Assembly (NCBI GenBank): GCA_003576905.1
Contig: QEVG01000010.1
Location: forward strand, 117,836 to 181,835
DNA length: 64,000 nt
Origin: Planctomycetota bacterium
GTDB lineage: Bacteria; Planctomycetota; Phycisphaerae; UBA1845; UTPLA1
Reading direction: 5' to 3'
Part shown: positions 36,924-44,964 of the stretch, in pieces
Layout of the letters: each line of letters begins with the position of its first letter
How positions within the stretch are numbered: position 1 is the first letter of the stretch
Notes under the pieces: generated by a model
What the model was told of the DNA's origin: nothing
Database searches by the model: none
Seen by the model: only the letters and a program-made list of their open reading frames with translations
Made by a program: the position numbers and the translations under genes

Positions 36924-37901
36924 TTAAATGGCGATTCGCTCAACTTCATCCAGCGTAATTTCGTCGCTCGTGCGGTCGTAGAGTTTCGTCGTTCGCGGCG
37001 ACTCGTGGGCTGCGATTGCCTGGGCGTTTTCGATGGTCCCGCCGTTCTCTAGGTAGGCCGTGATTCCTGTCGCGCGAAACGTGTGGCAGCAGGTGGATTC
37101 GGGCAAGCCAGCGGCCCGGGCGCGGCGCTTTATCATGCGCAAAACATCCAGGCGGTGAAGGGGGCGATCTGTGACGCAGCGGTGGCGGTCTACGCTGCGG
37201 AAGAGGGGGCTCTTCTTGTCCTTGCCAATGCCAGCGGCCTCAATGTAGGCGTCTAAATACGCCTCGGCGTTGTGGTGGGCCGGGACCTCGTGGCGCTTGC
37301 CGCCTTTCTCGTGGAGGCGGACCTGCCAGCGTTTGCCGCTTTGGAAGTAGTCTTCGACTCGCATGGCGACGACGGCCCCGACGCGGGCGAACGAATACAC
37401 CATCACGCCGATGAGCGCCCGATCGCGGAGGCCGACGACGGTCTCCGTATTGATGGAGTCGAGGAGCTTGCGGGCTTGGTCGGCAGTCAAGACAGGGGTC
37501 TTGCCGCGCTTCACGACATGCTTGGGGCCGCGGACGGACGCGGCCGGATTGAACGGCACGACCTGGCCGACAACGAGCCAATCGAAGAGCACCCGGATCG
37601 CGGCGAGATTCTGTTTGACGGACGGCGCCGCGAGCGACTTCTGAAGTTCTTCGATATACGTAGCCACGACGACCGGCTCGATGGTTTCGAGGCGGAGGTC
37701 TCGGGCGTCGCACCAATCGAAGAAAGTGGCCACGGCCCGGGCGTATGCGAGCCGCGTATTGCGATTCCTGATGTTAGCCGTGAAGAACTCGATGAAGCGT
37801 CGGCCGGCACGCTCACCGGCCTGGCAGACGACGGATGGAAGCGTGCATAGCCCGATCCGGTCGAGCTGCTTCCGTGTTGCGAGGGCGGTCTCGTTGGTCA
37901 T
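36924..37901 (-). CDS. Second tyrosine recombinase
   Basis: The 325-residue XerC/D-like recombinase has an N-terminal core-binding domain (TRLAYARAVATFFDWCDAR) and catalytic residues Arg (YSFARVGAVVAMR), Lys (HEKGGKRHEVP), HTFRATGITAYL (HxxR), AHESPRTTKLYDR (His and Tyr). It differs clearly from the tRNA-proximal integrase. It sits directly after brxL, convergent with it. It may be a relic of a smaller element that brought BREX, or act in resolving element dimers. No attachment repeats for it were found. Confidence 0.92.
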   Translation of the reverse strand: MTNETALATRKQLDRIGLCTLPSVVCQAGERAGRRFIEFFTANIRNRNTRLAYARAVATFFDWCDARDLRLETIEPVVVATYIEELQKSLAAPSVKQNLAAIRVLFDWLVVGQVVPFNPAASVRGPKHVVKRGKTPVLTADQARKLLDSINTETVVGLRDRALIGVMVYSFARVGAVVAMRVEDYFQSGKRWQVRLHEKGGKRHEVPAHHNAEAYLDAYIEAAGIGKDKKSPLFRSVDRHRCVTDRPLHRLDVLRMIKRRARAAGLPESTCCHTFRATGITAYLENGGTIENAQAIAAHESPRTTKLYDRTSDEITLDEVERIAI

Positions 37902-38099
37902 GCTCCTTCTGATGACGGGGGCAACAGCGGGCGAGCTTCTGCTTCAAACGGCGATACGACGTAAAGTCCCCTGCCGGCCCGAATAGGGTATCATAACGTC
38001 CTTTAAGATACAGCGCAAGGGTGGGTGGCGAAGTGAGCTTCATGGTCTTTGGTCATTCCCGGTCCTCTGGAATCCTGTTTTCGCTCGGCGCGAAGGAAG

Positions 38100-38124
38100 G
38101 CCCCGCCGACAAAGTCGGCGGGGC
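38100..38124 (-). terminator. Strong hairpin, likely minus-strand terminator
   Basis: GCCCCGCCGAC-AAA-GTCGGCGGGGC is an 11-bp perfect stem, 29 bp past the stop of the 48-residue Cys protein. On the minus strand it is followed by CCTTCCTTCG, only partly T-rich. It probably ends the SemiSWEET small-protein operon. Confidence 0.5.
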
Positions 38125-38152
38125 GAGGTCATGAGCTATTTCCCAATGTGAG

Positions 38153-38299
38153 CTATGTCCTCAAGTAAAGGGATCCCAGCCGAAACGGCTTGCAATGTGG
38201 GCACATGTCGTCGCCCAACGGGCAAATGCAACCGCCGCCCTCAAAGCACCTCCCGCAACGCGGGCAACAGATCCTTCGTGAGCAGTAGCAAGAAAACAT
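38153..38299 (-). CDS. 48-residue cysteine-rich protein
   Basis: The protein begins MFSCYCSRRICCPRCGRCFE and holds nine or so cysteines in CxxC-like spacing (CCPRCGRC, CICPL, CPHC), probably a small zinc-binding protein. AGGAG lies 7 bp before ATG at 38299. A longer upstream frame is not supported by a ribosome site. Last gene of the small-protein operon. Confidence 0.55.
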   Translation of the reverse strand: MFSCYCSRRICCPRCGRCFEGGGCICPLGDDMCPHCKPFRLGSLYLRT

Positions 38300-38506
38300 G
38301 TTGCGTCTCCTAATTGAGTGTATTCGAATGGATGCATCGGCGACTTGCGGGCCGTCGGCCTGTCCGAGCCCAACAAGAGCGTGAAAGAGAGTCCGCGATG
38401 GCTGCAATTACCACCACGGACTCGGGTTCCGGATTGCGACTCACCAACAACTAGCCGGCTGCTGGCCTACCGGGCGCGCGGCATAGTTTCCGCGCCAAAC
38501 CGGGGT

Positions 38507-38623
38507 CTACCGCGCCGGCACGCAAGGGCGGCCAGACTGATCCACGTAACCCAGCGTTGTCGACTGGTAATACGTGTAGCGTCCATTGTGGCCGCTCGGA
38601 TCGGTTACATAGCCGTATTCCAT
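38507..38623 (-). CDS. 38-residue small protein
   Basis: A short frame (MEYGYVTDPSGHNGRYTYYQ ... ending CVPAR) has a near-perfect GGAAGGAG 6 bp upstream of ATG at 38623, and sits 15 bp after the stop of the upstream Cys-rich gene. It is rich in Tyr and Gly. No family recognised. The ribosome site and spacing are the evidence. Confidence 0.5.
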   Translation of the reverse strand: MEYGYVTDPSGHNGRYTYYQSTTLGYVDQSGRPCVPAR

Positions 38624-38638
38624 GGCTAGCTCCTTCCG

Positions 38639-38905
38639 CTAGAGTGCCCTATTGCGTTGGCAACTTTGTAGGGTCATGCCAACATTGCCCGAGGCCTCCT
38701 CATTGCAACTGGGTCGCGTGGCGCTAATCTTCGCGGCTCGCAGGATGTCGAATCGCATCTGCCAGACCGACACAAACCAGGAGCCGCCCAGCGCAGATGT
38801 GTTACCGCAATGTGGACAATGATGTGAGTGGGCGGGGGCCGGCGCGGTGTCTGGCTGATGGCAAGCTACACAGAAAACATGACCGTAGCACGAGCAGCAC
38901 ATCAT
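38639..38905 (-). CDS. Cys/His-rich small protein coupled to SemiSWEET gene
   Basis: The 88-residue protein begins MMCCSCYGHVFCVACHQPDT and has HSHHCPHCGNTS, forming a likely zinc ribbon. The rest is without recognisable motifs. Its ATG overlaps the stop of the SemiSWEET gene (ATGA) and AAGGAA lies upstream, so the two are translated together. Resembles the 48-residue protein downstream in Cys spacing. Confidence 0.6.
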   Translation of the reverse strand: MMCCSCYGHVFCVACHQPDTAPAPAHSHHCPHCGNTSALGGSWFVSVWQMRFDILRAAKISATRPSCNEEASGNVGMTLQSCQRNRAL

Positions 38906-39192
38906 TTGTTCCTTTTTTCTCCGCCCAGCCGCCGGACAAACACGACCACACTCAGGACAATTTGAAAGACTCCACCAGCCAGATTTGGAACGAGAATTGC
39001 CACGATGATGGGCGTTGTTGAGAGCGCAACCCAAACCCACGCGAACCAACTCCCGGCACCCAGCACGACCATCGCAATCGAAATGTCTGTCGCGTGGGTG
39101 CTACGCCATGCCGCTCGAATCTGCAGCGGCATTCCGATTACAACGTACGCGGTGGTCGCGAGCATCGCCGTCGTTGTCGCACAAAAGTTCAT
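38902..39192 (-). CDS. SemiSWEET-like PQ-loop membrane protein
   Basis: The 96-residue protein has three predicted membrane helices, the size of bacterial SemiSWEET half-transporters. Matching features are the GMPLQIRAAWRSTHATDIS segment (PQ-loop position, here PLQ), the SWFAWVWVALSTTPIIVAILV stretch read in two helices, and a final basic tail. SemiSWEETs form dimers that pass sugars by facilitated diffusion. It is the first gene of a four-gene operon. The promoter and operator lie at 39262-39290. Confidence 0.65.
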   Translation of the reverse strand: MNFCATTTAMLATTAYVVIGMPLQIRAAWRSTHATDISIAMVVLGAGSWFAWVWVALSTTPIIVAILVPNLAGGVFQIVLSVVVFVRRLGGEKRNK

Positions 39193-39261
39193 TGGTCGTG
39201 CTCGTTTCCAGTTGGCTCACCATGCCGCCTGTTTCGACTGGGGCGACGATGCGTACAATCT

Positions 39262-39290
39262 ATGGTACTAGTTTTAGTACCAAAGGTCAA
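39262..39290 (-). promoter_or_regulatory. Promoter with palindromic operator in the spacer
   Basis: On the minus strand -35 TTGACC (39290-39285), a 17-bp spacer and -10 TACCAT (39267-39262) face the SemiSWEET gene 70 bp away. The palindrome TGGTACTA-GTTT-TAGTACCA (39263-39282) fills the spacer and covers the -10 box, the classic place for a repressor. The repressor is not identified. Confidence 0.6.
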
Positions 39291-39328
39291 GAGCCCAAGC
39301 ATTATTTACGTAACATGTTGTAGAATAG

Positions 39329-41356
39329 CTACTTATGGACGCGATTGGTTAGGCGATGCGTGAAGGGTACTAGGCGGAGGTTACGGTGTTCCATGAATCG
39401 TCCGCCGCTTCCGCCGACTGTAGGCGAAAACTGAATATATCCGTCGCCGGTTCGACCCGGCTTGATGCACAATCGTGTTAGCTTTTTGTCAGGAAGCTCA
39501 ATTCGATGTGATGTTGCCTCAAGCACCATGTTCACCAGATTCACAAATCTAGTCTTCTCTGGCTTGGACTGTGGAGGCTGCTGTTGGGCCGCCGCAATTA
39601 TTTCCTGTAAAGCCGAAACATGTTTGGGAGCGGGAGCTACGTCAATCAATTCCTTGGCGATAGCACGGAGCCGCGTGAGGTATGCTGGTTCCTCGGAACT
39701 TCTCAGGCTCAGGTCGGCGGTGGCAAGGTCCGACTCGGCTGCGTGCGTCCTACCGATCGGTGCTGTATCTCTTTTGAGAAGGTTTCTCACCTGTGCAGGA
39801 TCGCACGATTCAGAAGGAGTACGCAATATCAACTCCAAGCAAGCCTGATTCGTGCTCGATTGCTTGGAGTTATAGGAACTGTCATTCTCTTGGATTTCAT
39901 AGAATTGCGAAAGCGCCGTTGTAATCTCGGCCTTGATAGTCGCATCGTCGGGCTGTGAATCCCAATGCAATCCGAGTTTAATCGTGTGCCATGGACGAGT
40001 ACCGCCAACCAGCCGGTCGCGACGAAAAGGCGACGGCAGAAAATAATTTGCAATTTGGTCTATTATTCGATTATCCAGATCAGCCAGGCGATCTGTATTA
40101 CCAGAGTCAAGCAGTGGCGAGAAAAGCCGGACTTGTTCAAGCAAGTCAAGAAGTATGTCCTCCACAAGCACATCAATAACTTGGTCTCGCCCCAGATTTG
40201 GCAGGTGTGTCCGTTCTTCTTTGATACGAAACACGCAACCAACCTTGCCGCAACACTCCAATAGCAATTGTATTTCCGCGACATCATTCGGAACAGGAAG
40301 CTGTAAGTCGGATGCGTCACGAATGTCGATTCCAAGCGCCTCGCAGCTTGCAATTATGTTTTCAATATTTCCGGGCATTGCTAGGTCATCAGGTACCCCT
40401 TCATTAATCTCCTCCCAAGTGACGTAAGACCTGCGTCGCGACTTAGCGACCAAACTTTCAATGATCCCAAAGAACTGACTAGGTCCTCTTGTCGGCCGAA
40501 ACCTTTTACCAGTGCGGGCGTTTGCTGGCGCAGGGTCGGTGCCGCCTTGGGGTAGGTGATTCGGACGGGTCGGGACCTCGATGAGAGCTAACGATTGAAA
40601 GTCAACGTTAAAAGCGCTTCGCTTCCCCTGAAGTGGTACCCCATTCAGAGCTGTAGCGACAGGGTCCAGAATGAACTGCCTCAATGCCTTAGCGAATAGC
40701 GATGATGATTCTTTGTGAGCCGCGCGTTCTGGCGGTTGATGAGGTGCGGTGAGCCGAAACCGAATGAACGGCACTTCAAGCGATTCCATGTTTCGACGAA
40801 CTGCCATTTGTTCATGTGCCGTCAGACTGGTAACGGCCGCGAGTACGGCGTCGGCTAGATACGAATTTTTCTGGGAATACAGAAAGACAGGGCGGAACTG
40901 AACGACAACAGGTTCGGCACCAATAGCAGAAGGGTGAATTGGCTCTAAGAGCACCTCACTGCACACTTCAGACACAGAATCCACTTTGGCTCGAGCCGAC
41001 TCCGACTCAAACTGACGCCCGACGAAGACATCGGGTGTTCGAATTGCGGTTGCACTCCGCAAGAAGAGGAGTAATGCAGTCTTTATTCGGTCAACAAGTT
41101 CATCCTGCTTCAATTCTGTGATCGAGGATAAGATTTCAACGCAGAGTGGGGACGATGTTAGTTGGTCACGAAAACCTCGCGGGACGGAGAAGATCGCTAG
41201 GAAGAAGGCAGCGCGTAGCTGTTGCGGTGCGCCAGTCTCATTTTGAGGCTGAATGCCCACGGTCGGATCAAAGCAGAGGCGCAACCAATGTGGGCTGGAT
41301 TTCTTGTGGACCTGTGCAGATAGCTGGTCCAGTTGCTTTCGAATCGCCTTGGACAT
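39329..41356 (-). CDS. Protein of unknown function with a sigma-70 region 1.1-like domain
   Basis: The 675-residue soluble protein is not recognised as a whole. Residues about 294-350 (FFGIIESLVAKSRRRSYVTW, EEINEGVPDDLAMPGNIENI, then IASCEALGIDI) match sigma-70 region 1.1, the acidic DNA-mimic segment of housekeeping sigma factors. Regions 2-4 are absent. The rest is mixed alpha/beta without membrane segments. Codon usage and AT content are higher than in neighbours, suggesting separate origin. The start at 41356 has GAAGAGG upstream. Might act on RNA polymerase or bind DNA-binding partners (inference). Confidence 0.6.
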   Translation of the reverse strand: MSKAIRKQLDQLSAQVHKKSSPHWLRLCFDPTVGIQPQNETGAPQQLRAAFFLAIFSVPRGFRDQLTSSPLCVEILSSITELKQDELVDRIKTALLLFLRSATAIRTPDVFVGRQFESESARAKVDSVSEVCSEVLLEPIHPSAIGAEPVVVQFRPVFLYSQKNSYLADAVLAAVTSLTAHEQMAVRRNMESLEVPFIRFRLTAPHQPPERAAHKESSSLFAKALRQFILDPVATALNGVPLQGKRSAFNVDFQSLALIEVPTRPNHLPQGGTDPAPANARTGKRFRPTRGPSQFFGIIESLVAKSRRRSYVTWEEINEGVPDDLAMPGNIENIIASCEALGIDIRDASDLQLPVPNDVAEIQLLLECCGKVGCVFRIKEERTHLPNLGRDQVIDVLVEDILLDLLEQVRLFSPLLDSGNTDRLADLDNRIIDQIANYFLPSPFRRDRLVGGTRPWHTIKLGLHWDSQPDDATIKAEITTALSQFYEIQENDSSYNSKQSSTNQACLELILRTPSESCDPAQVRNLLKRDTAPIGRTHAAESDLATADLSLRSSEEPAYLTRLRAIAKELIDVAPAPKHVSALQEIIAAAQQQPPQSKPEKTRFVNLVNMVLEATSHRIELPDKKLTRLCIKPGRTGDGYIQFSPTVGGSGGRFMEHRNLRLVPFTHRLTNRVHK

Positions 41357-41490
41357 CAGCAAGCCTCTTCTTGCGATGGCGCAATACCTACGGCCCAATC
41401 GAGGGATCGGTCTCCAACCATATGTAACCCTTTGATTTTAGCACGCGTATGTGAACTCCCGCTTCGAGGAATTACTCCTCATTCGACGGA

Positions 41491-42831
41491 TTATGGCGAT
41501 AGCATTTTCTGCTCCACCAATATCGGCCCCAGTTCAATCAAGAGTTGCTGCGCTTTCTTGACCATCTCGATCTGCTCCGGCGTCAGCCGGTCGAAATCCA
41601 CCGGCACGGGCCAGCGCGGTCGGACCTTATCGACCTTCCAAGTCGCCACGATGATCAGCTGGCACATGCCCCGTTTGTCTGGGTTCAGCGCCCCAAAGCC
41701 GGCAAGCCGGTTCAGGGAGATCGGCACGCGGTCCGGCTGCTGACCACTGAGGCCGGGCTGCGTGTAACCTTCAGCGAGAAAAGGCGCCAAGATCCTCCGG
41801 ACCTCGGGATCATTGCACTTCTGGATGAGTAGCTGCTTCTGCGCCTCGGACATGGTCTTGGCGACTTCGCCCTTGGCCTCGGCATCCTTGGCAAAGCGCT
41901 GAGCGTCGGCCATCTGCTTGAGGCGGTCCACCTCGGCGGCAAGGTCACGAAGCTTGGTCTCGGTCTCGACGCGGCGTTTGTATTCCTCGGTTTCCCGCTT
42001 CTGGAGCATCAACTCATACTCGGCCTTCATGCTGGCGAGCTTGGCACGCTCCTCCTTGAGCAGCCGCTCCGCCTCAAGGGCTGCTTTCTCCAACTCCGCG
42101 ATGCGGGCGGACTCCCGGATTTTCTCTCGCCCTTCGGCTTGCGCGGATTCAGCCCCCTGGACCTTCGCGGCCAGCCACGATTCCATCTGCCGCGCTTCAT
42201 ACTCACGGATTACCACATCCAGAGTCTTTGCCTCGCTCAGGTTTGCTTCCTTGGGGCTTCGGGCTATCGCGTTGGCAAGCAATGCCTCCTGCCTTTCGAT
42301 CTGCTCCAGCCGGTCCCGGCCCCAGAAATACAGCCCGTCGACATCGCGGCGCTGGGTTTCGTCAGGGAGCCAGCCCACATTGACCCGCTTGAGTTCCGCT
42401 TCTAGGGTTTGGAGGATGGCATCGGCCTGCTCTTTGCGCGCCCGGACCTGCTCCAATGAAGCGATCGGCTCTTCGCGGACACGGAGGTATGCGAAGAAGG
42501 CCAGCTTGTCCTGGGCGAGGCGTTTGCCGTCGTCATTGGTCAACAGATCCTGAGTCTGCTTGTCGAGCACCGCGACCCGGTCTTCCAGTTTCTGCAGAAG
42601 CGCACTTGTGTCCTTGACCGATGCCGAGAACCGCTCGATGAGCTGCTTGGTGCGGGCATCCTCGGCCTCCCGTTGCCTCCGCTGGCGTTCCGCTTCTCGG
42701 GACTCCGCCTGCGCGCGGTCCTTGGCTTCGGCGCTCTGGGCATGGGCGTAACGGGCCGACAACAGCAGGGGTCCACAGACCGTGACGATGGTGAGGCGGC
42801 GCAGGGCCGCCGACGATTTCCGCGAGTACAT
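41491..42831 (-). CDS. Exported coiled-coil protein
   Basis: The 446-residue protein has a signal peptide (ALRRLTIVTVCGPLLLSARY then AHAQS). Long charged coiled coils follow (about residues 35-130 and 215-330, rich in Glu, Arg, Ala), then a C-terminal globular part (about 335-446). It begins immediately after the stop of the upstream membrane protein gene, whose tail carries its AAGGAG site. The two probably form an envelope complex. Family not recognised. Confidence 0.65.
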   Translation of the reverse strand: MYSRKSSAALRRLTIVTVCGPLLLSARYAHAQSAEAKDRAQAESREAERQRRQREAEDARTKQLIERFSASVKDTSALLQKLEDRVAVLDKQTQDLLTNDDGKRLAQDKLAFFAYLRVREEPIASLEQVRARKEQADAILQTLEAELKRVNVGWLPDETQRRDVDGLYFWGRDRLEQIERQEALLANAIARSPKEANLSEAKTLDVVIREYEARQMESWLAAKVQGAESAQAEGREKIRESARIAELEKAALEAERLLKEERAKLASMKAEYELMLQKRETEEYKRRVETETKLRDLAAEVDRLKQMADAQRFAKDAEAKGEVAKTMSEAQKQLLIQKCNDPEVRRILAPFLAEGYTQPGLSGQQPDRVPISLNRLAGFGALNPDKRGMCQLIIVATWKVDKVRPRWPVPVDFDRLTPEQIEMVKKAQQLLIELGPILVEQKMLSP

Positions 42832-43887
42832 CTATGGCGAGCTCCTTTCTTGGTCGCTACCGGCCATGTCGAAAGTTTCGGCCGCGAGCATGACGCGAAG
42901 GTGTTCGATGTTTTGGGCCTGGGACTGGACTGTCGCTTCCCTCCCCTGCCCCCATTCAATAATCTGCATGAGCGTCTCTTCATCTTGGGCACGAAAGCGG
43001 CCAGAGTCGGCACTGCGGCCAATCGCCTGGACTGTGGACCTTTTCGACTCCAATTCGTCCGGGGAGATTCGCGCGGCAAGCAGGCTGGTCCAGGCCTCGC
43101 GGACCGAGTCGCTTCGGATGATGGCGAGGTCCAGCGCGCGGGGCTTCTCGGCGCCGCTCGCATCGGCCTTTTCAATGTCCATGCCAACGACTCGCTTGAA
43201 ATCCTCCTTGAGCTTATCCATCGCCGCGCCCAACGAGTCGATAACGGCTTCGGCCGCGGGCTTCTTGGTAAGGATCGATTCGCGGAGCGCTCGGTTCCGA
43301 GCCTCCTCGATGGCGGCAGGGCTGGAGCCAATGGCGAACGTGGCGAAACGGCTGCGGTCGCGGCCTTTGACGGCCCACTCGATGCCGCCCATCACAAGCA
43401 ACGCGACAACCGCATAGACGAACACGAGGGCCAGCTTGCGTCGCGGAGAGGCGCCACGAAACAGCCTTAACGTCATGAATCGCCACAGGAGCGACGAATC
43501 ATCCCGGATGACCACGGGCTGCTCGACCGGACCTTGGAGCCACGTCGGGGCCGGCTGGTCGGGCCGTCGAAAATGAAACGTGTTCTTGCGGTGGAGGTCG
43601 GGATAGGCGGCGATTTCCGTCAACCGACAGAGCATTTGCAGGCTCGCGTGCTGCTCCGGCGCGAATTCCAGGGAATGGCCGTTTTCGCACGCCTCCAATA
43701 AATCGCGGTAGTGTTGACGGTTGGTTGGCACCGCGAGGAACTGGTACGCGCTCGCCACGTCACGTGGAATTGCATCCGAATTGCCATCACAGCGAACAAG
43801 CCATACGGCCATCGCCGCGTGCACCGCCTCATCGTCCGCGTCGGGCTCCACGCCCATCCGCTCAAATAGGGTTTGGTAGCTAACCAT
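42832..43887 (-). CDS. Membrane protein with J-domain-like N-terminus
   Basis: The 351-residue protein has an N-terminus (YQTLFERMGVEPDADDEAVH ... AYQFLAVPTNRQHYRDLLEA) with the length and pattern of a degenerate J domain but no HPD motif. A single membrane helix (LALVFVYAVVALLVMGGIEW) near residue 170 is followed by a helical C-terminal domain. Directly upstream of, and translationally coupled to, the exported coiled-coil protein. Unknown role, perhaps envelope assembly. Confidence 0.55.
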   Translation of the reverse strand: MVSYQTLFERMGVEPDADDEAVHAAMAVWLVRCDGNSDAIPRDVASAYQFLAVPTNRQHYRDLLEACENGHSLEFAPEQHASLQMLCRLTEIAAYPDLHRKNTFHFRRPDQPAPTWLQGPVEQPVVIRDDSSLLWRFMTLRLFRGASPRRKLALVFVYAVVALLVMGGIEWAVKGRDRSRFATFAIGSSPAAIEEARNRALRESILTKKPAAEAVIDSLGAAMDKLKEDFKRVVGMDIEKADASGAEKPRALDLAIIRSDSVREAWTSLLAARISPDELESKRSTVQAIGRSADSGRFRAQDEETLMQIIEWGQGREATVQSQAQNIEHLRVMLAAETFDMAGSDQERSSP

Positions 43888-44253
43888 CGAAGATTACGAA
43901 CGTTAGACCCGCCGATGCGACTCACCCAGGGCTAGGCGGCACCGCCGTCGGTGTCGCACCTGGCCGGCCGCATGTTGTACCGGCGCAGATTTTTCGGGGC
44001 AAGCTCGTCACGTCGGCCTTGGCGCGGGTAGAATATGGGTGGTGTTTTTTCAGGCCGTTCCTCAGGGCTCTTTGAATACTGAGGATTCGTGTGGTTCGGG
44101 TGGGTGCGACGCGTTCGCCGCTCGAATCCACGGACGATCCTGAGACCCGCTAGGATCGAAAAACCAGCGGGCTACTTTTTGGTGCGTGTTTCCATAACAC
44201 GGACCTCTTTCCAATACGCGGCAATCAAGCCACGTCATGTAAGGAGGTACCTT
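43888..44253. other. Intergenic region between divergent genes
   Basis: About 365 bp separate the J-like gene (minus) from the small membrane gene (plus). A longer in-frame extension of the plus gene exists here but lacks a ribosome site. I see no strong promoter pair. Confidence 0.4.
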
Positions 44254-44562
44254 GTGGAAAACAACGAATACGAGGGACGTAAGTCCCGTATCTTCAACCA
44301 AAAAGTAGGAAGAGCGCCGGTATGGCGGTCGGTCGGGAGCATCACGATCGTATCGCCGGACCTGGAGAAACCTCTGTTTCTGGAGGAGACGGGTTACACC
44401 GTGTTCCTTCACGAAGCGAAGGACAACTCGCTCCGCGACGCAATCATCGTTCTCAAACGGTGGCAGCGCACGGACGATTGGAAATTCAGGTTCTGGCTGT
44501 TCTTCGCAGCTGTACTGGGAATCGCTTTAGTGCGGGCATGGTACAGCTTGTCTGCATTCTGA
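44254..44562 (+). CDS. Small C-terminally anchored membrane protein
   Basis: A 102-residue protein starting at GTG 44254 with a perfect AAGGAGGT 5 bp upstream. It is soluble and basic for about 75 residues (ITIVSPDLEKPLFLEETGYT) and ends in one membrane helix (FRFWLFFAAVLGIALVRAWY). A perfect intrinsic terminator follows at 44568-44602, so it is a single-gene unit. No family recognised. Confidence 0.65.
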   Translation: MENNEYEGRKSRIFNQKVGRAPVWRSVGSITIVSPDLEKPLFLEETGYTVFLHEAKDNSLRDAIIVLKRWQRTDDWKFRFWLFFAAVLGIALVRAWYSLSAF

Positions 44563-44567
44563 TGCTG

Positions 44568-44602
44568 GGGAGGTCGTCTAAACACGACCTCCCTCTTTTT
44601 TT
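44568..44602 (+). terminator. Intrinsic terminator after small membrane gene
   Basis: GGGAGGTCGT-CTAAAC-ACGACCTCCC is a 10-bp perfect stem followed by TCTTTTTTT, 6 bp after the stop codon. Confidence 0.9.
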
Positions 44603-44813
44603 ACAAACTCCAAAGTCCGATGAGGATACCAATGGCAAGCCCGGTCGCCGCCAATTGCAGCTTGAGGTGCCACGAACCCGGTGCCAGCGGCTCGCCAATA
44701 ATGGCCCGACAGATCCTGGAGGCTGTGCTTTCTTTCTCCATCGGACCACGATAGCACGCTCGGTGCTCGGAGATCAATTTCTTCTTGAATCGTGTTAGCA
44801 GCCCCGCTAACAT
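44601..44813 (-). CDS. Possible small tail-anchored membrane protein
   Basis: A 70-residue frame (MLAGLLTRFKKKLISEHRAC ...) ends in a membrane helix (LKLQLAATGLAIGILIGLWS), similar in plan to the plus-strand neighbour. No ribosome site precedes the ATG at 44813, and the first codons coincide with an operator-like palindrome. It may be non-coding; confidence is low. Confidence 0.3.
   Translation of the reverse strand: MLAGLLTRFKKKLISEHRACYRGPMEKESTASRICRAIIGEPLAPGSWHLKLQLAATGLAIGILIGLWSL
44794..44811. promoter_or_regulatory. Operator-like palindrome GTTAGC-N6-GCTAAC
   Basis: GTTAGCAGCCCCGCTAAC has the same 6-6-6 layout as the operators at 14947 and 16150, with one half-site identical and the other differing at one base. 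It could be a third binding site for the island repressor or just a short hairpin. Confidence 0.3.
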
Positions 44814-44930
44814 ATGGACAATATTTGATTGATGCGTGCTCTCCGTGCGGTCCAGACCGATGGGGAAAAACATGGGCCAGCCGGAAGAGTCCCGGGACAA
44901 ACGACAAACACCGGGCAGCACGCCGAAACC

Positions 44931-44964
44931 GACAACGGGTCCTGAGGGACCTGTTGTCTTTTTT
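44931..44964 (+). terminator. Intrinsic terminator on plus strand
   Basis: GACAACGGGTCC pairs with GGACCTGTTGTC (12 bp, one G-U) across a TGAG loop and is followed by TTTTTT. It ends a plus-strand transcript of unknown origin that starts after 44602, and may also protect the end of the minus-strand coupling ATPase gene. Confidence 0.75.

Noticed and set aside
38318..38629. 103-codon plus-strand frame opposite the small-protein operon
   Set aside because: No ribosome site or motif, and the minus strand carries short frames with strong ribosome sites.
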